A stretch of DNA of 64,000 nt from a bacterium (GTDB lineage Bacteria > Zixibacteria > MSB-5A5 > CAIYYT01). The translations under genes and the position numbers were made by a program. The notes beneath the pieces were generated by a model. That model saw nothing but the letters and a program-made list of their open reading frames with translations. It had not been told where the DNA came from and did not search any database. Below, in pieces: positions 51,551 through 60,000 of the stretch (position 1 is the first letter of the stretch; each line of letters opens with the position of its first letter). The DNA lies in contig JADJGC010000003.1 of the NCBI GenBank assembly GCA_016708315.1, forward strand, positions 424,034 to 488,033. The letters are read 5' to 3'.

Positions 51551-53047
51551 TTAGTCAAAAAATCCCTGAAGGTACCATTTAGATTGTATCTCATCGCGAA
51601 AAAGTAAATAGCACATTCCACGATCAGTCTCGACTGCATAGTATGACCTTTGGAATTCACGCTCCCACCAACCGCCTGACACATAGCAAGGTGAACACTG
51701 TCGTATCACACGTTCGACACCTGAAGAACTAATGATCCCATACAGATTTTCCCTGTTTGTAGTAACTTTAATGACTTGAAGTGTTCTATAAAGTCTGAGT
51801 CCCGAAATTGATCTGCCAGTGTAGTAGCAAAGTGGTGTGCATGCCGAGTGTTTCGTTTTCTGCGATTCTATGAAGTCCATTGTGTTAAGCATCACACTAT
51901 CTTCTGGAAGCACTTTCTCCACTACGGAGATGCGTTTCAATGACAGTTTCTCCAGCTCATCATTGCAGGATGGTGGGGAATCATCGTTCGATTGCGAAGC
52001 TGAAAACAAGGACATCTGGCTTGAGTGCAGCGAGGAAACTGAAATCAATGTTACACGAATTGTGGTGATGCCAATGGTGAACTGCATGCCGTGAAGAGTA
52101 TATTGTACTTGTCGTTTCCATGCGGGTAACGAACAAGTCAACTTGCTCAGCTTAACATTTATCTGCTTTGGATCGCAGTACGAACCTTCGAGTAGTATGG
52201 AGATTTCTTTGCATCCTTCTCCTGCAGTATGAAGCTTCTCCAGCATTGAGCGCAAGAGACAGACAACATTATCTTCAAGCTGTTCGAGATTATTCAGCGG
52301 ATCGTCAAATCGTATTTCTGCAAAGCGTTCATCGGGGAAATCGTCCGGCAAAATAGGTTGCGCCCTGTTGCTTTGTAGGCATTCAGCCAAGCACCGCATG
52401 TCATCGCCGAAACGTCTTGTGATCTCCTGCAATGGCAGTTGTGCAACATCACCAATCGTCTTGAGTCCAAGCGAGTAGAGCTGCATATTCGTTTCTGTTG
52501 CGACTCCTAGTGCTGCAATAGGCAGTGGTGATAGGAAATCTCGCTCACAACAGTTGGGGACATTCAATGTATCATAGGGATGAGCTAAGAGCGATGCTAT
52601 GCGTGCCACCTGTTTATTGCATCCAACTCCAATCTGAACTGCATATGTCGATGGTGAAAACAAGCGAAGAATACTTTTGCATACATCATCCTCGCTCCCG
52701 TGAAGAAGAGTAAGACCGCGAAGTTCAAGATAGTATTCTCCCGGTGCGTTTGTTTCCACATTCGGTCCTACCCGGTATAGCAATTCTCGAATTTTATCTG
52801 ATTCAATCTGCTCATGTTTGTGATCCTGAGTAAGCATTCTCAGTTGGGCACAACGGCTGCGTGCCTGTGCGACAGTCATTCCAGTTTGCACATCACGGCT
52901 TGCAACTTGATTTACCGCTACTATAAGAGCTTGCGGGTTATCAGTTTCTGCAACGGCATACGGGTATAGTGACCTTGGAGCTATGTCGTTAAGCAACACA
53001 CACAAGGGGAAATCAGCGATGGTAACGCAGGCGATACGATTCGTCAT
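51551..53047 (-). CDS. imuB: ImuB, catalytically degenerate Y-family polymerase
   Basis: A 498-residue protein of the DinB/ImuB family and part of the ImuA-ImuB-DnaE2 translesion complex. It recruits DnaE2 to the sliding clamp. The Y-family palm region reads APGEYYLELRGLTLLHG, without the SIDE motif of active polymerases, so it is expected to be inactive. The C-terminal about 100 residues carry the ImuB tail. The start ATG is 4 nt into the imuA stop (ATGA overlap). Located between imuA and dnaE2 with 17 bp to dnaE2. Confidence 0.88.
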   Translation of the reverse strand: MTNRIACVTIADFPLCVLLNDIAPRSLYPYAVAETDNPQALIVAVNQVASRDVQTGMTVAQARSRCAQLRMLTQDHKHEQIESDKIRELLYRVGPNVETNAPGEYYLELRGLTLLHGSEDDVCKSILRLFSPSTYAVQIGVGCNKQVARIASLLAHPYDTLNVPNCCERDFLSPLPIAALGVATETNMQLYSLGLKTIGDVAQLPLQEITRRFGDDMRCLAECLQSNRAQPILPDDFPDERFAEIRFDDPLNNLEQLEDNVVCLLRSMLEKLHTAGEGCKEISILLEGSYCDPKQINVKLSKLTCSLPAWKRQVQYTLHGMQFTIGITTIRVTLISVSSLHSSQMSLFSASQSNDDSPPSCNDELEKLSLKRISVVEKVLPEDSVMLNTMDFIESQKTKHSACTPLCYYTGRSISGLRLYRTLQVIKVTTNRENLYGIISSSGVERVIRQCSPCYVSGGWWEREFQRSYYAVETDRGMCYLLFRDEIQSKWYLQGFFD

Positions 53048-53742
53048 ACCAAAGTCATTTCTATGTTCTTGCCTTCGGGGCTAATTTTGCTTCTGGTAAC
53101 TGTCATTGTTGCACTGTTTCGGGTACAGCGTGTAACAGTTAATTGCAACGATATCAGGCTTGGAGGGAATAACTGATAGCGTGAATCAGTAAGAAAGATC
53201 ACCATTCCTTGGTAACGTGTTGTTATGATTCGCAGGCGGTGCATCTGTTCCATTTTCAGCTTGTCGTTTCTGCCTGTGACATCACAAGCAATTACTCGCG
53301 TTGGTGTAAGACGGAAGAGATTTTCGGCAATTCGAACAGATTCACAACTCGAATCAGTCGTAACTACTAATAACTGCTCGACCTTGATACCAGCAGTTAT
53401 GGCTGATAACGGAAAGAAGGTTGAACTGGAATCGATATAGGCAAGTGGATATTGGTACTGATAGCCAGCAAGAAGATGAAAGAGCACCGCTGTTTTGCCG
53501 CTTGAAGCGGCACCGGTTAACTCGACTAAAAGCCCTGAGGGTAATCCTCCTCCGGGGAACATACCATCGAACTGGACGTCGCCAGTTTTGAGATAGGCTT
53601 GTTTTGTTAACCGAGCCTCACGAAACATCTCAGGATATCTGCATTTAAGCGCCGTCAATCCCGTGACAGATTTACCAACAATGGTTCTATCGCTCTCAGT
53701 AGGGCCACTAGTAATACTATTCTTGTATCGCATACTGCACAT
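53044..53742 (-). CDS. imuA: ImuA, RecA-fold accessory protein of the mutasome
   Basis: A 232-residue RecA-like protein. P-loop 'ELTGAASSGKTAVLFHLL' and the following 'YIDSSSTFFP' are typical of ImuA (also called SulA-like). It interacts with ImuB in damage-induced mutagenesis. The ATG at 53742 sits in the centre of a 34-bp perfect palindrome. The next in-frame ATG at 53733 (M4) is also inside it, so the start could be either. No strong ribosome site is seen. First gene of the minus-strand operon. Confidence 0.85.
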   Translation of the reverse strand: MCSMRYKNSITSGPTESDRTIVGKSVTGLTALKCRYPEMFREARLTKQAYLKTGDVQFDGMFPGGGLPSGLLVELTGAASSGKTAVLFHLLAGYQYQYPLAYIDSSSTFFPLSAITAGIKVEQLLVVTTDSSCESVRIAENLFRLTPTRVIACDVTGRNDKLKMEQMHRLRIITTRYQGMVIFLTDSRYQLFPPSLISLQLTVTRCTRNSATMTVTRSKISPEGKNIEMTLV

Positions 53743-53759
53743 ATGTGCAGTATGCGATA
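53726..53759. promoter_or_regulatory. 34-bp perfect palindrome covering the imuA start codon
   Basis: 17-bp arms with no mismatch and no spacer. The core CTGCACATATGTGCAG is similar in design to LexA boxes of the CTGT-N8-ACAG form. It is placed where an SOS repressor would block the imuA-imuB-dnaE2 operon. As RNA it would also hide the start codon in a hairpin. Operator identity is inference. Confidence 0.65.
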
Positions 53760-53865
53760 AGTACGCTCAGTGAGCAATCACATTCTAAAGTTAGCCAAGA
53801 TTACTGAGAAAAATAGACACATCAGTATTGCAACTAATCTTGTAAATCGTTATCGTCCAACGTTT

Positions 53866-53914
53866 GCCGGAGTGGCGAAATTGGTAGACGCAAGGGACTT
53901 AAAATCCTATTTCC
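53866..53914 (+). tRNA. 5' fragment of tRNA-Leu (UAA), truncated
   Basis: Starts GCCGGAGTGGCGAAATTGG, with D-arm 'TAGACGC' and anticodon loop CTTAAAA (anticodon TAA). Homology to tRNA-Leu continues to about TTTCC of the variable arm, then stops. No T-arm or acceptor 3' half (GGTTCGA..) follows. This is a broken tRNA, the usual relic of an integration or rearrangement. The following DNA to 54560 holds no convincing complete gene. Confidence 0.85.
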
Positions 53915-54297
53915 ACAAAATCGCAACTTCTTGCCGCACAATGCAAGTCATTTATCCGCAGTTGCTTAGCGCGCGCTATTGCACATATCACTTCATGCTA
54001 TTTTGTACGATTTTGGCTGCGTCATGGACACTTTTTGGACACCTAACTGAAAAATGGACCGTAGATTCCGTGACTCAATTCGTCGCACACTTGGCAATCG
54101 CCCCATGTACGATTTGCTTTGTCGCTGCCAGATGGCGGAAGTGACGCAGCCGCCGAGCCTAATGATTGGTGCGACTCGAAAAGTCCGCACTGGAACTGAT
54201 CCCGGGAAGAGCAGGACTGGTCGATGAGGCAATTTCACATCGCGGATTGACCATAGGCAAGACACCGCACTTTCGGCGAAGAAGTCTCCAGAACCTG

Positions 54298-54493
54298 TCA
54301 GCGGTCTGTTAGAAGCTTGCCCTTCTCGCAGATTTGCATGGAGAAGGCGGATCCAAGTTTCCCTTCGAGAGCATTGGCTCGGCAGAAGGCACGTAGCTTG
54401 AACTCATGACCGTCGGGGAGGGGACCCAACAGGTCTTGAAGAAGCGCTGTTGAATACTTGTTGCCACCACTCAAGCTGTTTCTAAGCTTTCAA
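54298..54493 (-). pseudogene. Unidentified short coding remnant
   Basis: Minus-strand frame ending at TGA 54298-54300 reads as protein-like ('LLQDLLGPLPDGHEFKLRAF', 'RANALEGKLG', 'MQICEKGKLL'), but has no start and is preceded by stops. It may be a decayed C-terminus. Family not recognised. The rest of 53915-54560 has no convincing gene. Confidence 0.25.
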
Positions 54494-54559
54494 CTCTTCG
54501 AGTCCGGATTGGATTAACAATATACAGTCAATGCCCGTTCCTCTTAGATGGGTTGGGTG

Positions 54560-55271
54560 TCATCGGTCGAATGATCGTCCGTCGCCGGGTTCCTCTTCAG
54601 TCTTACCGTCACGAATGTGGTAGACGCGCCTAAATGTCGGGATGATCTTCTCGTCATGTGTTACGACAATTATAGCAGTTTCGTATTGACGCCATTTGAT
54701 TGAGAATACGAATCACAGCCAGTGCCCGTTCACTGTCAGAGTGGCGCGGTGGGCTCGTCGGCCAGAATTACCGGTGGACGGTTGACCAATGCCCGTGCGA
54801 TCGACACGCGCTGCTGCTCTCCGCCGGAAAGCTGCGACGGCATTGCTTTGGCGCGATGAACGACATCTAACGCTTCCAGTATGTCAAGCGCCGACCTGCG
54901 GGATTCGCCATTCGGACGTCCTGCCAGCATGGGCAATAACGCAACGTTGTCGGTGACGTCGAGAAATGGAATCAGGTACGGTGCCTGGAACACGAATCCG
55001 ATCTTGTCGCGGCGCAGGATGCGCAGAGCCGGAATCTTCCAACCGTCCTGGTAGATCACTTGTTCACCCAGGGTCATTTGCCCGGCGGTCGGTTCGATCA
55101 CCGCACCAAGGCATTTCAGCAGAGTACTCTTGCCTGAGCCCGAGGGCCGATTAGTCCCACGACCTCGCCGGGGCTGACCTTCATGTCCACCCCCTTGAGC
55201 GCATCGACGGCGGTTTCCCCTGCACCGTAGCGTTTGCGCAGTCCTTCGATTTGTATTCCGGTTTTGTTCAT
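54560..55271 (-). pseudogene. ABC transporter ATP-binding protein (DevA/MacB-like), frameshifted
   Basis: The N-terminal part (MNKTGIQIEGLRKRYG, GEVVGLIGP) runs into the Walker A region but is out of frame: the normal reading GPSGSGKSTL appears only after a 1-nt shift near 55147. The next frame holds the Q-loop (GFVFQAPY), LSGGEQQRV signature and ILADEPTA. At 54745 a further shift is needed to reach the Walker B downstream helix (LDSERALAVIRIL), and another to reach VTHDEKI (H-loop). At least three shifts make it non-functional as read. Last gene of the tetR-adaptor-permease-ATPase operon, probably a hydrophobic-compound exporter. Confidence 0.85.
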
Positions 55272-55272
55272 C

Positions 55273-56446
55273 TCAACCACCGATCGCCTCCGCTGGGTCA
55301 ACTTTGAGCGCCGTGCGAATCGCCAGTACGCTTGCCAACACGCAGATCACGACCACAGCGAAGAATCCGAACGCTGCATCTTTGGATTCAAGCAGCACAT
55401 ACTTCGGAAAGATCGGCGCCCAGATTGTGGCAGCGATTTTTCCCACCACGAATCCGATCAAGCCCAGACCGACCGCCTGTTGCATGACCGATCAGTTTGA
55501 GTACCGCGATCTCGCGGATTTTCCCCAGTGTGAGGGTGTAAATAATGAAAGCCACTATGGCCGCGCTGACGATGGCCAGAATCACGAGAAACATGCCGAT
55601 CTGTTTCGCGGAGGTGGCGATTAACTTCTGTAGCAGGATAGTCTCCATCTGCGCGCGGGTATAGATTTGCAACTGTTTCCAGCGGCGGATTGGTGCGGCT
55701 ACCTCATCGGGGGTGAATCCGGGCTTGATTTGTACCAGCACGGCATTGACGTAGGGATTAGCGTTTTGCGAAGCGATCACCGCATCGAGCAGCCCTGGCA
55801 CCCCGGGGCGGTTGATCGCCGCACTGGCGGAAGTACGACGGCGTTGCTGAACGATGGCGTCGTTGTCTTTCAGAAACTGTGCTTCCTGCGCGTCTTTCAG
55901 CGGGATGAAGACCATCGGGTCGCCGCTGGAGGACACCATTCGCCTCGTCAGGCCGACCACAGTATAATAGTTGCGGCGAATCTGTATCTCTTCACCTAGC
56001 TTGAATCCGGTTGCCAAATCGGCCACGGCTTCATAGTGCGTTCGGGTAATCTGACGCCCTGCGACGAGGTAGCTGCATTGTCCCGGTTCCCCCGGCTCGC
56101 CGGAGACACCCCCGACTATCATCGCGCGAACATCCTGCTCCCCCCGGCGCACTTGCGTCGTCAAATAGGTGACGTTGGCGACCCGGGAGACGCCCGGCAT
56201 AGCGAGGATGCCTCGATAGAGATCATCATAGAGACTGGACGACTCAGCGTATGGTCCGAGCGTGTGCTTCTGCACCACCCACAGGTCCGCACCACTGTTA
56301 TCGAGGAGCGCCTTGGCGTCGTCGACCATACCTCGGTAAACCCCGGCCATGGTTAAGGTCACGCCGATCAACAGTCCCAGTCCGACACCGGTGAAGACAA
56401 ACTTGCCCCACGAGTGGAGTATGTCGCGCCCTGCCAGACTGATCAT
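55273..56446 (-). pseudogene. ABC transporter permease (DevC/FtsX-like), frameshifted near the C-terminus
   Basis: The open part (from 56446) has the N-terminal TM helix (FVFTGVGLGLLIGVTLTM), a large periplasmic domain, and returns to the FtsX-like helices ('FLVILAIVSAAIVAFIIYTLTLGKIREIAVLKLIG'). After 'KLIG' the frame changes near 55490-55500. The right C-terminus ('QQAVGLGLIGFVVGKIAATI', ending 'DPAEAIGG') is in another frame. One indel, possibly with loss of some bases, breaks the gene. The stop is 2 nt upstream of the ATPase start. Located between the adaptor and ATPase genes. Confidence 0.85.
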
Positions 56447-57636
56447 TGTGACACTCCCGGCAGTTGCTCGACGATCTTAATGCGGCTCTGGGCTCTCAGC
56501 GCTCGCTGGCTATAGACCACCACCTGCTCACCAGCCTTCAGCCCTTCAAGAATCTGCACCCAACCTTCGAGATCGCTCGCACCCAATCGGACTTCTGCAA
56601 ATCGCAGATCACCGTCTTCAATCAGCCACACGCCCAATCGTCCATCGACTCTCTGCAGACTGGCGTTCGGCACCGTCGGCGCGGTCGGAAGCGCAGTCAG
56701 CGCCACAGTTACTTCCGTCAACTCGCCGATGGGTGGCAAGGGATCCGGCACCGAATCGAACACAACTTTGGAAAGAACTTCCTCGGTCACGGCATCGGCC
56801 AGCGGCTCCACCCGCAGCACCCGCCCGTCGATGTCGCGCTGGGATTGCGAGCGCAGCACGATGCGCGCCCGTTGTCCTGAGCGCAACCCGGCGGAACCAA
56901 GTTGATCAAAGCGCACGTTGATCCATAGACTGTTCGGGTCGATTACCTCCACCACCGCCTGACCGGCAATTATCGTAGTGCCGGGATCGGCATTGCGTGA
57001 TGCTACCAGACCATCCACAGGAGCAATCAACTTCAGGTTGGCTCGCTGACGGATGAGACCGTCGCGATCCGATCGGATCCTTTCCAAGTCCTGACGTGCC
57101 GCATCCAGATTGGCGCGAGCGAGGGCATGGTTTGCTTCGGCGACCTGATACTCCAGCCGCTTACCTTCGATTTCTTCTTCGCTAAGGGTGCCCGAGTGAA
57201 ACAACTGCTCATATCGCCTTGCCTGCGTCGCGGCATTTGCCCTGCGTGCCGAAAATTCTTGGACCTGCGCCTCGAACGCCAAAATGGCCGCTTCTGCCCG
57301 CCGAAGCGCAGCTTCCTGGGAGGCGACGCGGTCGTCGAGATCCACCGGCTCCATTTCACCCAACACCTGGCCCGCCCGCACTTTCTCGCCTACTTGAACG
57401 TCAACGCGTTTGACGCGCCCGGCGATTGTGGGACCGATCTTGTAAGCATACCGCGCCTCGACCGTACCGATTCCAAATAGCGCGGGCGTGATGGAACTGT
57501 CTCTGACCAAAGTCGCGGTCACGGGAATCGGAGCCAACGGTCCCGAACTCAAAACCACATAGATGAACAGCACGAGCAAAGGCGCCAATACCCCGACGAG
57601 CGCCAAAGTACGTCCCTTGATACGCAATCCTTTCAT
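56443..57636 (-). CDS. HlyD/DevB-type periplasmic adaptor protein
   Basis: A 397-residue membrane-fusion protein that links an inner-membrane ABC permease to the outer membrane. One N-terminal TM helix (LALVGVLAPLLVLFIYVVL), then the barrel-sandwich half 'VGEKVRAGQVLGEMEP', a long coiled-coil hairpin (residues about 100-200, ERRYEQLF.SGTLSEEEIEGK-like), the return half 'APVDGLVASRNADPGTTI', and a C-terminal beta-barrel. Overlaps the permease by 4 nt and is intact. The GC content of this part is visibly higher than the first 50 kb. Confidence 0.9.
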   Translation of the reverse strand: MKGLRIKGRTLALVGVLAPLLVLFIYVVLSSGPLAPIPVTATLVRDSSITPALFGIGTVEARYAYKIGPTIAGRVKRVDVQVGEKVRAGQVLGEMEPVDLDDRVASQEAALRRAEAAILAFEAQVQEFSARRANAATQARRYEQLFHSGTLSEEEIEGKRLEYQVAEANHALARANLDAARQDLERIRSDRDGLIRQRANLKLIAPVDGLVASRNADPGTTIIAGQAVVEVIDPNSLWINVRFDQLGSAGLRSGQRARIVLRSQSQRDIDGRVLRVEPLADAVTEEVLSKVVFDSVPDPLPPIGELTEVTVALTALPTAPTVPNASLQRVDGRLGVWLIEDGDLRFAEVRLGASDLEGWVQILEGLKAGEQVVVYSQRALRAQSRIKIVEQLPGVSQ

Positions 57637-58241
57637 TTCACTCTCCTTAAGGTGCGGCGAAAGAAGGCGAACGCTGCGGGAGCGTCCTTGCGAATGCGCC
57701 TCACATCTCCTGCCAGTAAAGACTGTATGACCAGCCCTTGGATCGCTCCGATCAACATTGCTGCGGCAGCCGCGGCATTGACTTCTGGATCGATCTCTCC
57801 CTGCAATTTTCCTCTTTCGATTATTGTGCGCAGCCGTTCACCGTAACGTTTGATGAGAGTCCGCACCAGTTGCTTGGCCGCCGTGTCGCCATTACGTTGA
57901 AGCTCACAAAAGAGAATTCGCGGTATTCCGGGGCGCTTCGCGATGAAGTCAATGTGCGTCAAAAACACCGCCTCCAACGCTGCCAACGGTGACTCAATGC
58001 CCTTATCGGCCCGGTCGACTTTGACAAGCAATTGTCCAGTTACCCACTCCATCACTGCTGTCCAAACGGCTTCCTTGTTTACGAAGTGCCGAAACAGCGC
58101 ACCTTGGGTCACATTCATTCGCTCCGCTATTGCAGCGGTCGTAATTTCGCTCGGGTTCTGCTCGGCTGCCAATTCAATCACTGCCTCCACAGTGACGGCG
58201 CGACGGACGTCTGATGCAAGGTGCTTGGCACGTAGGCTCAT
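57633..58241 (-). CDS. TetR-family transcriptional regulator
   Basis: A 202-residue TetR repressor. The N-terminal HTH reads ITTAAIAERMNVTQGALFRHFVNKEAVW (two pieces: ITTAAIAERMNV, TQGALFRHFVNKEAVW). The larger C-terminal part binds an unknown ligand. The second of two adjacent ATG codons (58241) has GGAGG at 6 nt; 58244 is the alternative. It is the first gene of the exporter operon and probably controls it. The stop overlaps the adaptor start. Confidence 0.88.
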   Translation of the reverse strand: MSLRAKHLASDVRRAVTVEAVIELAAEQNPSEITTAAIAERMNVTQGALFRHFVNKEAVWTAVMEWVTGQLLVKVDRADKGIESPLAALEAVFLTHIDFIAKRPGIPRILFCELQRNGDTAAKQLVRTLIKRYGERLRTIIERGKLQGEIDPEVNAAAAAAMLIGAIQGLVIQSLLAGDVRRIRKDAPAAFAFFRRTLRRVK

Positions 58242-58361
58242 CATATACCTCCAAAAGTAAGTAATCAATTACTATCATTTATACGCGACCACGTCCGAAG
58301 GTTTCAAGATAATTCTGCGTGGACCTCACTTTTGTCATCGTGTAGCATTAGCGTTCAGAGC

Positions 58362-58927
58362 ATGGCTGCAGCAAATGAAATGATCGCGCAAACCAAGTCC
58401 ACCGTAGTTGATCGTAGCTTTTGCTATTTCCTGTGGGGTTCGTTTGTGTTTGTTGCCTGTCTAATAGTTTTTGTATTCGGGCAAACGATCCTGAACAAGT
58501 GGTCTGGTTTCCGTGGGCGACCCTTATGCCACTGGGTGCGATCATCAGTGCAATTCGCCTAGGTCGCGATCGGAAGCGCAGTCGTATTCGGACCCATGCG
58601 GAACATAGTTACGACGGCGTCTGGCAGGCCACCGGAATATGGGCTGCAGTAATCACTCTTGGAAACCCCATCTTCCAGTATTTTCCACCTCAGGCGATTC
58701 ATGTTTTGATATCAATACTGGTCGGCATTGCGGTCTATTCTTCTGGCCATATTATGGGGCTCTTGTCGTTCAAGATAGGTGCATTGCTGTGGTGGAGCGC
58801 GGCCATGATTATGATGCTTGTCCCCGATAATTTTCACTCGCTCATCATGGCTGCCGCTATCATTCCGGGTTACATCCTTCCAGGATATCTTCTTCGGCGA
58901 AGTGTTCGCTCCATGCGAACGGAATAA
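58362..58927 (+). pseudogene. Small integral membrane protein, frameshifted
   Basis: The N-terminal frame (from ATG 58362) has a first membrane helix 'CYFLWGSFVFVACLIVFVFG'. The second frame (from about 58490) has 'WATLMPLGAIISAIRLGR' and further helices 'WAAVITLGNPIFQYF' and 'ILVGIAVYSSGHIMGLL', ending at 58927. Together they form a four- to five-helix protein of a type common next to winged-helix regulators. A 1-nt shift between about 58465 and 58500 splits it. Function unknown. Confidence 0.6.
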
Positions 58928-58939
58928 CGTATTTCACAG

Positions 58940-59245
58940 ATGAAACCCCTTCAACCGCTGGATCCCCTTATCCACTCGGCCCTACGATTATCGATCATGA
59001 CCATTCTGGCCAGTGTTCGGGAGGCGGATTTCGTCTTTCTACGCGATTCGATTGATGCTACTGATGGAAACTTAAGCACTCATCTTCTCAAACTGGAGGG
59101 AGCCAAATACGTTCGTGCAACGAAGAAGTTTGAGGATAAGAAGCCGAAGACGCGCTTCACGCTGACGGTCGTGGGCCGACAAGCATATGCAAGCTATGTT
59201 GAATCACTGGAGGAGTACATCAGGGCATCAAGGCAGGCGAAATGA
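58940..59245 (+). CDS. Winged-helix DNA-binding protein (transcriptional regulator)
   Basis: A 101-residue protein made almost only of a winged helix (PLIHSALRLSIMTIL..., DGNLSTHLLKLEGAKYV recognition helix, TRFTLTVVGRQAY wing). It resembles the small MarR-like regulators of the HTH_34 type. It starts 12 nt after the membrane protein, in the same direction; this regulator-membrane pair is a recurring bacterial arrangement. Intact although its partner is broken. Confidence 0.85.
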   Translation: MKPLQPLDPLIHSALRLSIMTILASVREADFVFLRDSIDATDGNLSTHLLKLEGAKYVRATKKFEDKKPKTRFTLTVVGRQAYASYVESLEEYIRASRQAK

Positions 59246-59267
59246 GACTTGTTAGTCGCCTATATTC

Positions 59268-59365
59268 GATTGTTCACCATCGACTTCCGCTGATTTGGGT
59301 GTCGTGTAACCGGATCGAGAATTCAAAGCTCACAGAAGTCTGAGGAGAGTGAGGTCGGGGCCGCC
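59268..59365. repeat. 98-bp interspersed repeat, copy A
   Basis: Aligns without gaps with copy B (60562-60659), about three quarters identical by eye. The most conserved 3' part is CACAGAAGT..GGAGAGAGTGA.GTCGGGGCCGCC-like. It begins about 20 bp after the stop of the winged-helix gene. The remainder of the 411-bp gap (59246-59656) has a hairpin at 59598 and nothing else I can support. Confidence 0.7.
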
Positions 59366-59597
59366 TAATTTATTCCATTGTCAGACAATTAATCAGGCCG
59401 ACAAGATTCGATTGGAGTTTTCTCGCTCTCCCAGAACTCTATTTTTGCTATGCAGTCAAGTCGATCAGTCCACGTGCAGCATACCAATATATGACCCCAA
59501 AAAAGTAAGCTGGGTGAATTGGATCAAGCGTGATTATTGACCTAATCATCGTTCACGCCAATCAAGGGGCTCGTCTGAACATGCATGCCTGACCAAT

Positions 59598-59634
59598 CTA
59601 AGAGCGGGAAGCGGAGTAGACCTCCCGCTCTTAG
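59598..59634 (-). terminator. Hairpin after the thioredoxin-like gene
   Basis: A 12-bp perfect stem CTAAGAGCGGGA/TCCCGCTCTTAG with a 13-nt loop lies 22 bp beyond the thioredoxin stop. There is no T run, so it may act as an mRNA end-stabilising hairpin rather than a classical terminator. Confidence 0.55.
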
Positions 59635-59656
59635 AAATGCCATGGAGAAGTGGCGG

Positions 59657-59890
59657 CTATTTGAGTTCGTCGATGCCTGCGCCAAAATTTATGTGAAATG
59701 GACTGCCATCCACCACCAGTGCGGGAACGGACTTTACTCCCAGCGCTTCAGCTTCCGCAATTCGCGCCTTGGCGGTACCCAGATGGACAACCTCGACTTC
59801 ATACATATTCTTGTCGAGTCCTCCAACAAATTGTTGTTCCGCTGAGAGGCAGACTGGGCAACCAGCGTGGTAAAATGTCGCTTTCTTCAC
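59657..59890 (-). CDS. Small thioredoxin/glutaredoxin-like protein
   Basis: A 77-residue thioredoxin-fold protein with the active site HAGCPVCLSAE (C11, C14), cis-Pro in KSVPALVVDG. Much shorter than thioredoxin (about 105), like small archaeal-type or mycoredoxin-type redoxins. Read divergently from the Cys-rich MarR gene; the two start regions share an intergenic stretch with two palindromes. The pair looks like a redox sensor with its effector. Confidence 0.85.
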   Translation of the reverse strand: MKKATFYHAGCPVCLSAEQQFVGGLDKNMYEVEVVHLGTAKARIAEAEALGVKSVPALVVDGSPFHINFGAGIDELK

Positions 59891-59917
59891 TGTTTCTCCT
59901 TCTGTTAAAGGTCTATA

Positions 59918-59936
59918 TAGTATCGACTCGATACTA
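59918..59936. promoter_or_regulatory. Palindromic operator 1 in the trx-marR interval
   Basis: TAGTATCGA-C-TCGATACTA, perfect 9-bp arms with one central base. It lies 28 bp from the thioredoxin start, so binding would block that promoter. Confidence 0.8.
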
Positions 59937-59974
59937 CAGAAACAGTATAAGAAGTAATAAGTTCCTTGTCAAGA

Positions 59975-59993
59975 TAGTATCGAGTCGATATAT
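59975..59993. promoter_or_regulatory. Palindromic operator 2 in the trx-marR interval
   Basis: TAGTATCGA-G-TCGATATAT, same left arm and an imperfect right arm compared with operator 1. It ends 7 bp before the marR ATG, so the regulator probably represses its own gene. Operator 1 to 2 is 57 bp centre-to-centre. Confidence 0.75.
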
Positions 59994-60000
59994 TACAAAT

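Noticed and set aside
53770..54144. 124-codon open frame across the broken tRNA
   Set aside because: It runs through the tRNA-Leu fragment, has no ribosome site and reads as unrelated sequence (low-complexity, many Cys/Thr). Treated as chance.
53993..54265. Minus-strand 90-codon frame
   Set aside because: No family resemblance, no ribosome site and overlap with another chance frame. No gene is supported.
59349..59540. 63-codon plus-strand frame after repeat copy A
   Set aside because: Starts inside the repeat and has no ribosome site or recognisable protein features.
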